Assembly (NCBI GenBank): GCA_021793635.1
Contig: JAJYSI010000158.1
Coordinates: 1 to 7,321, forward strand
Reading direction: 5' to 3'
Length of the DNA: 7,321 nt
From: Bacteroidota bacterium
Lineage (GTDB): Bacteria; Bacteroidota; Ignavibacteria; Ignavibacteriales; Ignavibacteriaceae
A program made the position numbers and the translations under genes. Positions 1 through 6,701 of the stretch are shown here, in pieces. The notes beneath the pieces are model-generated. The model had not been told where the DNA came from. It did not search any database and was given only the letters and a program-made list of their open reading frames with translations. Every line of letters starts with the position of its first letter. Position 1 is the first letter of the stretch.

Positions 1-1
1 C

Positions 2-172
2 TCCGTTAGCAAATCATATAATTTATTTAAAGATGAAATGTTTAGATCAATTAATAATTTCGCATATTCGAAAACGATCAATAAGCTAAAAATAGAAGTC
101 TCGGTTATTGACAATGTGGCGATACTCGGTGCTGCCGCGCTCTATTATGATGATAATAACATAAATAGATAG
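2..172 (+). CDS. ROK-family protein (probable GlcNAc/sugar kinase), C-terminal 56 codons only
   Basis: An open frame runs in from the window edge for 56 codons to a TAG at 170-172. It ends with NVAILGAAALYYD (residues 39-50 of the fragment), the closing helix typical of ROK proteins (sugar kinases and NagC/Mlc-type repressors). The catalytic aspartate, the zinc-binding cysteine motif and any N-terminal helix-turn-helix lie outside the window, so a kinase cannot be separated from a repressor on sequence alone. Context favours a GlcNAc kinase: the downstream symporter would import unphosphorylated sugar and NagA needs GlcNAc-6-P, while no phosphotransferase component is visible here. The stop is 306 bases before the hexosaminidase start, and a palindromic element lies between, so co-transcription is uncertain. 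Confidence 0.68.
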   Translation, partial: SVSKSYNLFKDEMFRSINNFAYSKTINKLKIEVSVIDNVAILGAAALYYDDNNINR

Positions 173-331
173 TTTACTTTATGAAACCGGTAGGAAAATT
201 GAAAAAGTGGAATGCTATGGCGAACCGTAAAATACCATTACTCCTAAAGAGTATTTTTATTTAACATAACTCGAGTTGACCATCGTTGAGGGTAAGACGT
301 TAAAACGGTTGATTTATTGCGTTTCTAACAC

Positions 332-360
332 GCAATCCACAACTTCAAGTCGTGGGTTGC
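332..360. repeat. Strong central hairpin (14-base arms)
   Basis: The arms 332-345 and 347-360 pair over 14 positions. One is a G-T wobble (336/356) and one an A-C mismatch (341/351). The core is ccacaactt/aagtcgtgg. The 5' bases gcaa (332-335) can instead pair with ttgcgt at 317-322, because ttgcgt/acgcaa (317-322 with 330-335) is a perfect 6-base alternative stem. It is the best-conserved part of the nested element and the most likely protein-binding or recombination site within it. Confidence 0.6.
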
Positions 361-382
361 TTAACATAAAAACTTATTTATT

Positions 383-401
383 AACCGTTTCAACGGTTTT
401 T
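383..401 (+). terminator. Weak terminator-like hairpin with T tail
   Basis: The arms aaccgt (383-388) and acggtt (393-398) form a 6-base stem with a ttca loop, extendable to 7 bases with a 2-base loop, and three further T bases follow (399-401). The stem is short and only half G+C, so termination would be weak. The 5' arm can alternatively pair with aaacggtt at 303-310, part of the long-range inverted repeat. This arrangement resembles competing terminator and antiterminator folds. It could equally be a by-product of the palindromic element. Confidence 0.3.
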
Positions 402-478
402 AATACCTAAATAAAAACTAGCGGTCAACTTGAGTGACATAAATTAATCAGATTGCATATTCGTAAAAGGAATTTTAG

Positions 479-2533
479 ATGAAACATTTAAAAAGATTTG
501 TTGCTATTATAATTGCAGTGCTATTATTTGGGAACTTCCTCAATGCTCAAGGTGTTGATGAAAAATTAAATCTTATGCCCATGCCTGTAAAAGTTGAATT
601 GACCGGCGGCGAGTATAGGTTGGACCAAAACTTTAAAGTAGCAATAGAAGGAAATCCAGCTGAACGATTATATGGTGCAGTTAGCAGGATGTTGAGAAGA
701 CTTTCTGGCAGAACAGGACTTTTCTTTTCGCAAGATTACCTACATCGCAGCTCTGTTATACAAGATCCCGATATGATAATCGATGTCAAACGACCCGGTG
801 AAGTAAGACTATATGAAGATGAATCATATAAGTTAACAGTAACAACAACCCATGTTTTGCTAAATGCTGTAACCGATATTGGAGCTTTAAGAGGGATAGA
901 AACTTTCTTACAGCTATTGGAAACCGATAGTGCAGGCTATTATTTTCCGGCGGTTTATATTGACGATTATCCCCGATTTCCCTGGCGCGGGTTGATGATA
1001 GATGCGTGCAGGCATTTTATGCCGGTTGATGTGATAAAGAGAAATCTTGACGGTATGGCTGTCGTTAAGATGAACGTATTTCACTGGCATTTAAGCGATG
1101 ACCAAGGATTTAGGGTCGAATGTAAAGCATTTCCTAAGCTTACAGAAATGGGATCGGATGGATTGTTTTATACTCAAGAACAGATCAAAGAAATAATAAA
1201 ATATGCAGACGACAGAGGGATTCGGGTAGTTCCAGAATTTGATTTACCAGGTCATTCAACAAGCTGGTTTGTTGGATATCCACAATATGCTAGTGCACCG
1301 GGACCTTATTCCGTTGAAAGAAAGTGGGGAGTTTTTGATCCTACGTTTAATCCTACCATTGAAAAAACGTATGAATTTTTTGATAAATTCTTTGAAGAGA
1401 TGTCAAAGCTTTTTCCGGATGAATATATGCATATCGGCGGAGATGAAAATAGCGGAAAACAGTGGAGTGCCAACCCCGAGATACAGACGTTCATGAAAAA
1501 ACATAATATTCCCGATAATAATTCGCTGCAAAGTTATTTTAATAAAAGATTACTCGCCATTCTGACGAAGTATCATAAAAAAATGATTGGGTGGGATGAA
1601 ATACTTCAACCGGATATGCCGAAGAGTATTGTAATTCAATCATGGCGTGGAGAAAAATCTATAGAAGAAGCAGCGTCAAAAGACTATCATGTAATACGTT
1701 CTAATGGTTATTATATCGATCTAAATCAGCCGGCAAGTTATCATTACTTAAATGATCCGGATCCGGACAGTCTTAAATTAAATGATATGCAGAGGAAGAA
1801 TATACTCGGCGGGGAAGCTACAATGTGGTCGGAATTTGTTTCACCTGAAAACATTGATTCAAGGATATGGCCGCGAACTGCCGCTATTGCAGAAAGATTT
1901 TGGTCTCCTAAGAATATAGTAGATGTGAGAAATATGTACCGAAGGTTAGATGTAATTTCTTTAGAGTTGGAAGACCTTGGATTAACTCATATCAATAACC
2001 AAGCAATGATGATTAGAAGATTAGCCAATGGTGATGATGTAACGGCACTTACTAATTTTATAAATGTCGTTGGACCGGTGCAAGGATATAACCGCGCGCA
2101 CCAAAGAACGGATTATACTTCATTCTCTCCCTTAACAAGAGTTGTCGATGCGGCGGTTCCTGATGCAGAGGCTGCAAGAAATTTTAGATATCTGGTAGAT
2201 GATTTTCTTACGAGAAATATTCAAGATGAAAACAATATCAAGCAGATAGAGAAGCAACTTATTTTATGGAAAAATATTGATGCCCGTCTTAACGCTATAA
2301 TTAAAAAATCTCCTATTTTACTTGAGGTTGAGCCGCTATCAAAAGAATTATCCGATATTTCTGCAATTGGTTTACAAGCATTGGAGCATATAAAAAATAA
2401 AACCAAAGTTGATTCCAATTGGGTAAATGAGAGTCTGGGAAGACTTAAAGAAGCCAAACAGCCGCAAGGTCAAGTTGAACTGAGAGTTGTTTCACCGGTT
2501 GAGAAATTGGTAATACGTGCTAGCGAAATATAA
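479..2533 (+). CDS. Secreted GH20 beta-N-acetylhexosaminidase
   Basis: A glycoside hydrolase family 20 enzyme of 684 residues that should remove terminal beta-linked GlcNAc (or GalNAc) from chito-oligosaccharides, muropeptides or glycans. Residues 1-24 look like a Sec signal peptide: a basic start, a hydrophobic stretch to about residue 20, then NAQ. There is no lipobox cysteine, so the product is probably periplasmic or secreted. Residues about 30-165 form the GH20 N-terminal domain. The TIM barrel starts at RGLMIDACRHF (170-180) and contains HWHLSDDQGFR (202-212), PEFDLPGH (252-259), the catalytic pair in HIGGDE (Asp322, Glu323), GWDEIL (371-376), SWRG (388-391) and GGEATMWSE (444-452). In this family the glutamate is the acid/base and the aspartate positions the substrate 2-acetamido group. 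Residues about 500-684 form a largely helical tail with no module I recognise. An aaaagga site lies 7 bases before the ATG. It heads the probable operon with the symporter 73 bases downstream. Confidence 0.95.
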   Translation: MKHLKRFVAIIIAVLLFGNFLNAQGVDEKLNLMPMPVKVELTGGEYRLDQNFKVAIEGNPAERLYGAVSRMLRRLSGRTGLFFSQDYLHRSSVIQDPDMIIDVKRPGEVRLYEDESYKLTVTTTHVLLNAVTDIGALRGIETFLQLLETDSAGYYFPAVYIDDYPRFPWRGLMIDACRHFMPVDVIKRNLDGMAVVKMNVFHWHLSDDQGFRVECKAFPKLTEMGSDGLFYTQEQIKEIIKYADDRGIRVVPEFDLPGHSTSWFVGYPQYASAPGPYSVERKWGVFDPTFNPTIEKTYEFFDKFFEEMSKLFPDEYMHIGGDENSGKQWSANPEIQTFMKKHNIPDNNSLQSYFNKRLLAILTKYHKKMIGWDEILQPDMPKSIVIQSWRGEKSIEEAASKDYHVIRSNGYYIDLNQPASYHYLNDPDPDSLKLNDMQRKNILGGEATMWSEFVSPENIDSRIWPRTAAIAERFWSPKNIVDVRNMYRRLDVISLELEDLGLTHINNQAMMIRRLANGDDVTALTNFINVVGPVQGYNRAHQRTDYTSFSPLTRVVDAAVPDAEAARNFRYLVDDFLTRNIQDENNIKQIEKQLILWKNIDARLNAIIKKSPILLEVEPLSKELSDISAIGLQALEHIKNKTKVDSNWVNESLGRLKEAKQPQGQVELRVVSPVEKLVIRASEI

Positions 2534-2606
2534 AATGAGTAATATAAGAGAGTTGTGAGAGAAGAGAGCAGTTTTTAGAATTATTTAAATTAACGGAGAC
2601 TAATTA

Positions 2607-4385
2607 ATGCAGTTAAACTATATAGATTTCATAGTAATAGCTCTTTACTTTTTATTTAACCTTGGGGTAGGATTCTATTTAAGGAAGCGAGCAACCCAAA
2701 GTGTCAGTGATTTTTTTATCTCCGGAAGAAACGTCAGTTGGTGGCTAGCCGGTACATCAATGGTCGCAACAACCTTTGCAGCGGATACCCCTCTTGTAGT
2801 TTCGGGACTAGTTGCAAGAAACGGTATAGCAGGAAATTGGATTTGGTGGAGCATGGCCTTTAGTGGAATACTTACAGTATTTTTCTACGCAAAGCTATGG
2901 CGCAGAGCCGGTGTACTGACAGATGTAGAGTTTGCAGAAATAAGGTATAGCGGAAAACCCGCTGCCTTCCTGAGGGTATTCCGCGCAGCATATCTTGGTC
3001 TTCCGATTAACTTAATAATAATGGGATGGGTAAACCTAGCCATAGTAAAAATTATGATGCTTGTTTTGGGAGTAAATAAAGTTGAAGCCCTCGCCATTGC
3101 CATAGGAATAATGTTTATTACAGCATCGATATCGACATTATCGGGTCTTTGGGGAGTGCTATGGACAGACTTATTCCAATTCGTGTTAAAAATGGGTATG
3201 GTGATATTGCTTGCAGTCTTTGCTGTAAATGCGACCGGGGGTATGGGCTCATTGCTGACGCAGCTACATGCAGTAGATAAATCACGGGATTCAACAAGCT
3301 CGATATTAGCGATGGTGCCTAATCTAAATTCCACCTGGATGCCGATGATAACATTTTTTGTATTCATAGCAGTTAACTGGTGGGCGTCCTGGTATCCGGG
3401 TGCAGAACCGGGTGGGGGCGGGTATGTAGCCCAGAGAATATTTAGCGCGAAGAATGAAAAGCATTCACTTCTTGCTACGCTTTGGTTCAATATAGCTCAT
3501 TATGCACTACGTCCATGGCCGTGGATTCTGGTAGCATTGGTAGCAGTAGTGCGTCTGCAGCATGATCCAAAATTCCTGGCTGATCCGGAGACAGGATATA
3601 TAAGAATAATGATATCGGACTTGCCTTCATATCTCCGGGGCTTGATGATAGCTGCATTTGCAGCAGCTTATATGTCAACAATCGGAACACAGCTTAATTG
3701 GGGAGCGAGTTATTTGGTAAATGATGTTTACCGAAGATATATAAAAACAAAACCAGAAAAACATTACGTAAATTTCTCACAGATAGTAACGATGGTATTG
3801 ATGATTCTATCGGCAATAGTAACATTTTATATGGATTCAATAGCTAGCGCCTGGCAATTTTTGATGGCAATCGGGGCAGGTACGGGATTAGTATATATAT
3901 TACGTTGGTTCTGGTGGCGAATAAATGCATGGAGTGAAATCTCAGCAATGATAGCTGCATTCACAATATCTTTGACACTTCAATTCGGATTTCATTTTGA
4001 TGAAAACGACCCGAGGCAATTTGCATACTTGTTATTAATTACGGTGGCATTTACGACAGCGATTTGGGTAACCGTAACGTTTTTAACGAGCCCGGAACCA
4101 GATGAAAAGCTTTTATCGTTTTACAGGAGAGTCCGCCCCAATGCAAGATTCTGGAAACCAATAGCCAAGCAGGCAACAGATATAGCTCCGGTAAAAGACG
4201 GAATACTAAATTTAATAAATTGGATATCCGGTGTAGCGATGATTTATTCATTTCTATTTGGTCTTGGACAAATCATACTTGGAAGTATGATGCTTGGAAT
4301 AATTTTCTTAATTTCGGGATTTATTTTCGGCGGTATTATTTTCTACCAGATGAATAAACGTGGTTGGGAAATTCTTGGTAACTGA
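2607..4385 (+). CDS. Sodium:solute symporter (SSS family), probable amino-sugar importer
   Basis: An inner-membrane transporter of 592 residues with about 13-15 hydrophobic segments, starting near residues 5-24. Residues 45-70 (WWLAGTSMVATTFAADTPLV) match the broken first core helix of the family. FAAAYMSTIGTQLNWGASYL (351-370), followed by VNDVYRRY, is the clear SSS signature. Ser357-Thr358 sit where the second sodium site lies in vSGLT (inferred by alignment from memory). It probably couples Na+ entry to sugar uptake. The substrate is not readable from sequence; position between a hexosaminidase and nagA suggests GlcNAc or a short chito-oligomer. It is longer than many SSS proteins, with a hydrophilic stretch around 495-530 and one or two extra C-terminal membrane segments (about 533-580). 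A ggag site (2595-2598) lies 8 bases before the ATG; nagA begins 40 bases after its stop. Confidence 0.92.
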   Translation: MQLNYIDFIVIALYFLFNLGVGFYLRKRATQSVSDFFISGRNVSWWLAGTSMVATTFAADTPLVVSGLVARNGIAGNWIWWSMAFSGILTVFFYAKLWRRAGVLTDVEFAEIRYSGKPAAFLRVFRAAYLGLPINLIIMGWVNLAIVKIMMLVLGVNKVEALAIAIGIMFITASISTLSGLWGVLWTDLFQFVLKMGMVILLAVFAVNATGGMGSLLTQLHAVDKSRDSTSSILAMVPNLNSTWMPMITFFVFIAVNWWASWYPGAEPGGGGYVAQRIFSAKNEKHSLLATLWFNIAHYALRPWPWILVALVAVVRLQHDPKFLADPETGYIRIMISDLPSYLRGLMIAAFAAAYMSTIGTQLNWGASYLVNDVYRRYIKTKPEKHYVNFSQIVTMVLMILSAIVTFYMDSIASAWQFLMAIGAGTGLVYILRWFWWRINAWSEISAMIAAFTISLTLQFGFHFDENDPRQFAYLLLITVAFTTAIWVTVTFLTSPEPDEKLLSFYRRVRPNARFWKPIAKQATDIAPVKDGILNLINWISGVAMIYSFLFGLGQIILGSMMLGIIFLISGFIFGGIIFYQMNKRGWEILGN

Positions 4386-4425
4386 ATTTTATTTAATACA
4401 TAACTTGATATTTCAGGATTGACAA

Positions 4426-5592
4426 ATGAAAATAGCGTTAACGGGCGGAAGAATAATAACTCCGTTCAGAGTACTAAAAGATGGTGTCTTAATAATAGAA
4501 GATGGAAAGATTTCAGAGTTAGGAAAATCATCAGAAACAAAAATACCTAAAGGTTGTAAAGTATATGATGTAAAAGGAAAGAGGATTTGCCCCGGATTTG
4601 TAGACCTTCTAACACATGGCGGCGCCGGATATGGTTTTGCAGATGACTCAGAAGTTAGTATTGCAAATATTAGTAAGTACCTCTTAAAACATGGCTCAAC
4701 GACGGTTCTCGCCTCATTATTTGCCAAACCGGAAAGACTTTTACTTAAGGATTTACGAAGGTTAGCAGATTATATCGAACAGCACCCCGAATCAAATATC
4801 CGTGGTATTCACATGGAGGGACCTTACCTAAATAAACAGCTAAAAGGCGCAATGAATGAGAGTTACCTATGGCAGCCGTCTGTGGAATCATGGAATAAAA
4901 TATGGAAAGCATCTAAGGGTCAAATTAAAATAATGACAATAGCACCGGAGCTTCCGGGAGCAGTCGGAGTAATGCAGGCAGCAGCAAAAGAAGGCGTAGT
5001 GCTATCAATCGGACATTCAACGGCAAGTTATGATGAAGTAGAAAATGCAATCGACAATGGGGCTGCGCATGTTACGCATATATTTAATGCGATGGAACCG
5101 TTTCATCACCGTCATCCCGGAGTAATATTGGGAGCACTATTACACAATGAATTGAAAATTGAACTAATAGCCGATACGCTTCACGTTCATCCGGCGGTAA
5201 TGGAATTGCTGCTTAAGCTAAAAGGAGCGAGCGGAATAATATTAGTATCGGATTCCATACGTGCCGGCGGGATGCATGAAGGGGAATATGAATTTGCGGA
5301 TCAAAAGATATATATGAAAGCAAAAAAAGCGGTTCTAGCAGATGGTACACTTGCCGGAAGTACATTGACTCTGAATATGGCGGTAAAAAACATGGTAGAA
5401 ACCGCGGGTGCAAAAATTACAGAGGCATTAAGAATGGCATCGCTTAACGGAGCAAAAGTTATAAATCTTGACCACAAAAAAGGAATCCTAGCTGTAGGTA
5501 AAGATGCCGACATCGTTGTATTAAATGATAATTATGAAGTCAATATGACTATTCTTGGAGGTAAGATAGCATATCAGAGAAATTTAAAATAG
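4426..5592 (+). CDS. nagA: N-acetylglucosamine-6-phosphate deacetylase
   Basis: A cytoplasmic amidohydrolase-superfamily enzyme of 388 residues that converts GlcNAc-6-P to GlcN-6-P and acetate. Motifs in order: PGFVDLLTHGG (56-66), HMEGPYLN (129-136) with metal ligand Glu131, IGHSTA with His197, THIFNAM with His218, HHRHPG with Arg229 (probable phosphate contact), IADTLHVHP with His253, and VSDSIRAGG with Asp276, the catalytic acid/base position. The C-terminal strand block is GILAVGKDADIVVLND (353-368). Where many NagA enzymes carry HxH at the first metal site, this one reads L62-T63-H64, so the first histidine is lost. E. coli NagA also departs here (QxN) and works with a single metal. An agga site (4415-4418) lies 7 bases before the ATG. 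The 40-base spacing from the symporter gene supports co-transcription. Length is normal for the family. Confidence 0.95.
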   Translation: MKIALTGGRIITPFRVLKDGVLIIEDGKISELGKSSETKIPKGCKVYDVKGKRICPGFVDLLTHGGAGYGFADDSEVSIANISKYLLKHGSTTVLASLFAKPERLLLKDLRRLADYIEQHPESNIRGIHMEGPYLNKQLKGAMNESYLWQPSVESWNKIWKASKGQIKIMTIAPELPGAVGVMQAAAKEGVVLSIGHSTASYDEVENAIDNGAAHVTHIFNAMEPFHHRHPGVILGALLHNELKIELIADTLHVHPAVMELLLKLKGASGIILVSDSIRAGGMHEGEYEFADQKIYMKAKKAVLADGTLAGSTLTLNMAVKNMVETAGAKITEALRMASLNGAKVINLDHKKGILAVGKDADIVVLNDNYEVNMTILGGKIAYQRNLK

Positions 5593-5607
5593 TGAGAATA
5601 GAAAGGT

Positions 5608-5661
5608 GGGATAATGGAAAACTTTCATCTCTACTCCAACACTCCACAACTCCATTATTCC
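5608..5661. repeat. Imperfect inverted repeat with actcca-rich loop
   Basis: The arms gggataatgga (5608-5618) and tccattattcc (5651-5661) match at 10 of 11 positions around a 32-base loop. The loop and right arm repeat the word actcca (5633-5638, 5641-5646), with the related aactcca at 5648-5654. On the opposite strand this reads as a series of tggagt words, and a related aatggagtgatggaa string occurs downstream of nagB (6745-6759). No T-run follows, so it is not a classical terminator. It looks like an interspersed intergenic repeat. Confidence 0.45.
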
Positions 5662-5730
5662 AATTAAAATAACGTATGATAATGAACTGAAATTGTCTAA
5701 AAAACCGTATTATTATTGTTTAAATCTTTG

Positions 5731-5745
5731 CCTGCCGGTAGGTAG
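5731..5745. repeat. Short GC-rich palindrome related to the repeat downstream of nagB
   Basis: The 12 bases cctgccggtagg (5731-5742) are self-complementary except for one pair and stand out in AT-rich surroundings. The word ctgccgg recalls ctgccg at 6708-6713 and ccggcagg at 6726-6733 in the larger hairpin after nagB. It may be a decayed single-arm copy of the same interspersed palindrome family. The similarity is short, so confidence is limited. Confidence 0.35.
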
Positions 5746-5790
5746 TTCATTTATGTCGAGATATTATTTATGATCTGTTTCGTTGCGTTT

Positions 5791-5827
5791 AATTCAAAAT
5801 TCAAAATTTAACATTGCGGCTTGCCGC
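5791..5827. repeat. Tandem aattcaa repeat followed by a small GC hairpin
   Basis: The heptamer aattcaa occurs twice in tandem (5791-5797, 5798-5804), with a partial third copy (5805-5808). It is followed by gcggc/gccgc (5816-5820 and 5823-5827) around a tt loop, with aac (5810-5812) and gtt (5828-5830) able to extend the stem past a bulge. The hairpin ends 5 bases before the nagB ribosome binding site, so it could influence translation, but nothing shows this directly. Confidence 0.4.
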
Positions 5828-5832
5828 GTTAT

Positions 5833-5836
5833 GAGG
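5833..5836 (+). promoter_or_regulatory. nagB ribosome binding site; fixes the start at ATG 5842
   Basis: The gagg at 5833-5836 lies 5 bases before ATG 5842-5844. The reading frame is open further upstream to a TTG at 5821, but that codon lies inside the small hairpin and would add MPRYEVF. The ATG start gives [10 protein letters not shown], which aligns directly with the conserved first residues of NagB proteins, where the N-terminus contributes to the allosteric site. Confidence 0.8.
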
Positions 5837-5841
5837 TATTT

Positions 5842-6654
5842 ATGAGACTAATAATTCAACCGACGTATGATTTGGTGTCGAAGTGGGCAGCTAACTATGT
5901 AGCGTCAGCGATTAAGGAATTTAAGCCAACATCAAAAAAACGATTTGTACTGGGACTTCCAACAGGCTCTTCTCCGGTTGGAATGTATAAAGAATTAATT
6001 AAGCTTTATAAAAATGGGGTTGTTTCCTTCAAATATGTAACGACTTTTAATATGGATGAATATGTTGGATTGCCGGAAGATCATCCTGAAAGTTATCATT
6101 CATTTATGTGGAATAATTTTTTTAATCATGTCGATATCGACAAAAGATTTGTAAATATTCTAAACGGCAATGCAAAGGATTTAGAGAAAGAGTGTGAAGA
6201 TTATGAGAAGAAGATTCATAAAGCCGGAGGGATCAAATTGTTTGTCGGTGGAATAGGTCCCGACGGACATATAGCATTTAACGAACCGGGTTCATCGCTT
6301 GGTTCATTGACAAGAGTAAAAACATTAACGATGGATACGAAGATAGCCAACTCAAGATTTTTCGACAATGACTTGAAAAAGGTACCTAAGACAGCCTTAA
6401 CAGTAGGAGTAAAAACAGTTCTTGATTCGGAAGAAGTATTGATAATAATCAGCGGATTAGCTAAATCAAGAGCGCTTGCAAAAGTAGTAGAAGAGGGAGT
6501 AAATCATATGTGGACGGTAAGCGCATTTCAGCTACATCCTAAAGGAATAATTGTGTGCGATGAACAATCCACTTATGAATTAAAGGTAGGCACTGTAAAA
6601 TATTTTAAAGATATTGAAGCTGCAAATTTGGAACCAACATCTTTGATTAAATAA
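5842..6654 (+). CDS. nagB: Glucosamine-6-phosphate deaminase
   Basis: A cytoplasmic enzyme of 270 residues that converts GlcN-6-P to fructose-6-P and ammonia, the last step before glycolysis. It aligns almost without gaps to E. coli NagB (266 residues). LPTGSSP (39-45) is the phosphate loop. TFNMDEYVG (68-76) carries Asp72. [11 protein letters not shown] (139-149) carries Asp141, His143 and Glu148, the catalytic set. NSRFFDND (170-177) carries Arg172 and Lys208 is in place. The residues that bind GlcNAc-6-P allosterically in E. coli also appear kept: Ser151, Ser152, Arg158, Lys160 and Tyr254. A hexameric enzyme activated by GlcNAc-6-P is therefore likely (inference). It lies 249 bases after nagA on the same strand, across a repeat-rich gap, so it may be in the same operon or have its own promoter. 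Confidence 0.96.
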   Translation: MRLIIQPTYDLVSKWAANYVASAIKEFKPTSKKRFVLGLPTGSSPVGMYKELIKLYKNGVVSFKYVTTFNMDEYVGLPEDHPESYHSFMWNNFFNHVDIDKRFVNILNGNAKDLEKECEDYEKKIHKAGGIKLFVGGIGPDGHIAFNEPGSSLGSLTRVKTLTMDTKIANSRFFDNDLKKVPKTALTVGVKTVLDSEEVLIIISGLAKSRALAKVVEEGVNHMWTVSAFQLHPKGIIVCDEQSTYELKVGTVKYFKDIEAANLEPTSLIK

Positions 6655-6701
6655 AACTTCTGGATTATCTTATTTACTCATGTTTCGCAACCTTTGGAAT
6701 A

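Larger units (their letters stand above)
269..435. mobile_element. MITE-like nested inverted-repeat element (167 bases)
   Basis: Three inverted-repeat pairs are nested around one axis near base 346. The outer pair is 269-281 (actcgagttgacc) with 423-435, matching 12 of 13. The middle pair is 299-317 with 376-394, matching 15 of 19. The centre is a hairpin with 14-base arms at 332-345 and 347-360, matching 12 of 14. The word acataa lies just outside each end (264-269 and 437-442) and could be a target-site duplication, though the right copy is offset by one to two bases. There is no room for a transposase, so the element would be non-autonomous. The central hairpin resembles the subterminal hairpins of IS200/IS605-type elements, but those do not duplicate their target, so the class is unresolved. 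Symmetry and absence of coding capacity are seen directly; mobility is inferred. Confidence 0.5.
173..478. other. 306-base gap with no convincing gene; contains a nested palindromic element
   Basis: No open frame of plausible length lies here. A 27-codon frame from ATG 181 to TAA 262-264 (MKPVGKLKKWNAMANRKIPL...) has a coding-like lysine-rich composition but no ribosome binding site and no recognisable family, so I do not call it. The right-hand part (269-435) is taken up by an inverted-repeat element described separately. The last 43 bases carry the ribosome binding site of the hexosaminidase. No confident promoter was seen: neither a TTGACA/TATAAT pair nor the Bacteroidota TTTG/TAnnTTTG pair is clear. 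Confidence 0.6.
5593..5841. other. Repeat-filled gap between nagA and nagB
   Basis: This 249-base gap is unusually long for neighbouring genes of one pathway. In order it holds an imperfect inverted repeat (5608-5661), a plain AT-rich stretch, a short GC-rich palindrome (5731-5745), a tandem AT repeat (5791-5808), a small GC hairpin (5816-5827) and the nagB ribosome binding site. No open frame looks coding. The sequence gataat at 5678-5683 resembles a -10 box but has no good -35 partner, so a separate nagB promoter is possible but not shown. Confidence 0.5.

Noticed and set aside
181..264. 27-codon frame starting MKPVGKLKKWN
   Set aside because: The composition looks coding and it could be a gene start cut off by the palindromic element, but there is no ribosome binding site, no continuation after the element and no recognised family.
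264..442. CRISPR array or tRNA gene in the repeat-rich leader
   Set aside because: The repeats are inverted, not regularly spaced direct repeats, and no tRNA cloverleaf or TTCRA T-loop arrangement is present.
430..460. Possible promoter ttgagt/gcatat before the hexosaminidase gene
   Set aside because: The spacing is 19 bases and both boxes are poor; ttgagt is also part of the palindromic element end.
1239..1496. 85-codon + strand frame inside the GH20 gene
   Set aside because: Out-of-frame shadow of the catalytic domain; no family motif and no separate ribosome binding site.
2885..3490. Long open frame (201 codons) on the - strand inside the symporter gene
   Set aside because: It lies fully within a clear SSS gene, shows no known motif and reads as the antisense of membrane-helix codons.
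4413..4727. 104-codon - strand frame over the nagA start
   Set aside because: It overlaps nagA antisense, has no recognisable product, and would occupy the intact nagA ribosome binding site region.
5821..5841. Upstream TTG start for nagB adding seven residues
   Set aside because: The TTG sits in a hairpin, lacks a ribosome binding site, and the added residues have no counterpart in NagB proteins, whereas ATG 5842 has gagg 5 bases upstream and gives the conserved N-terminus.
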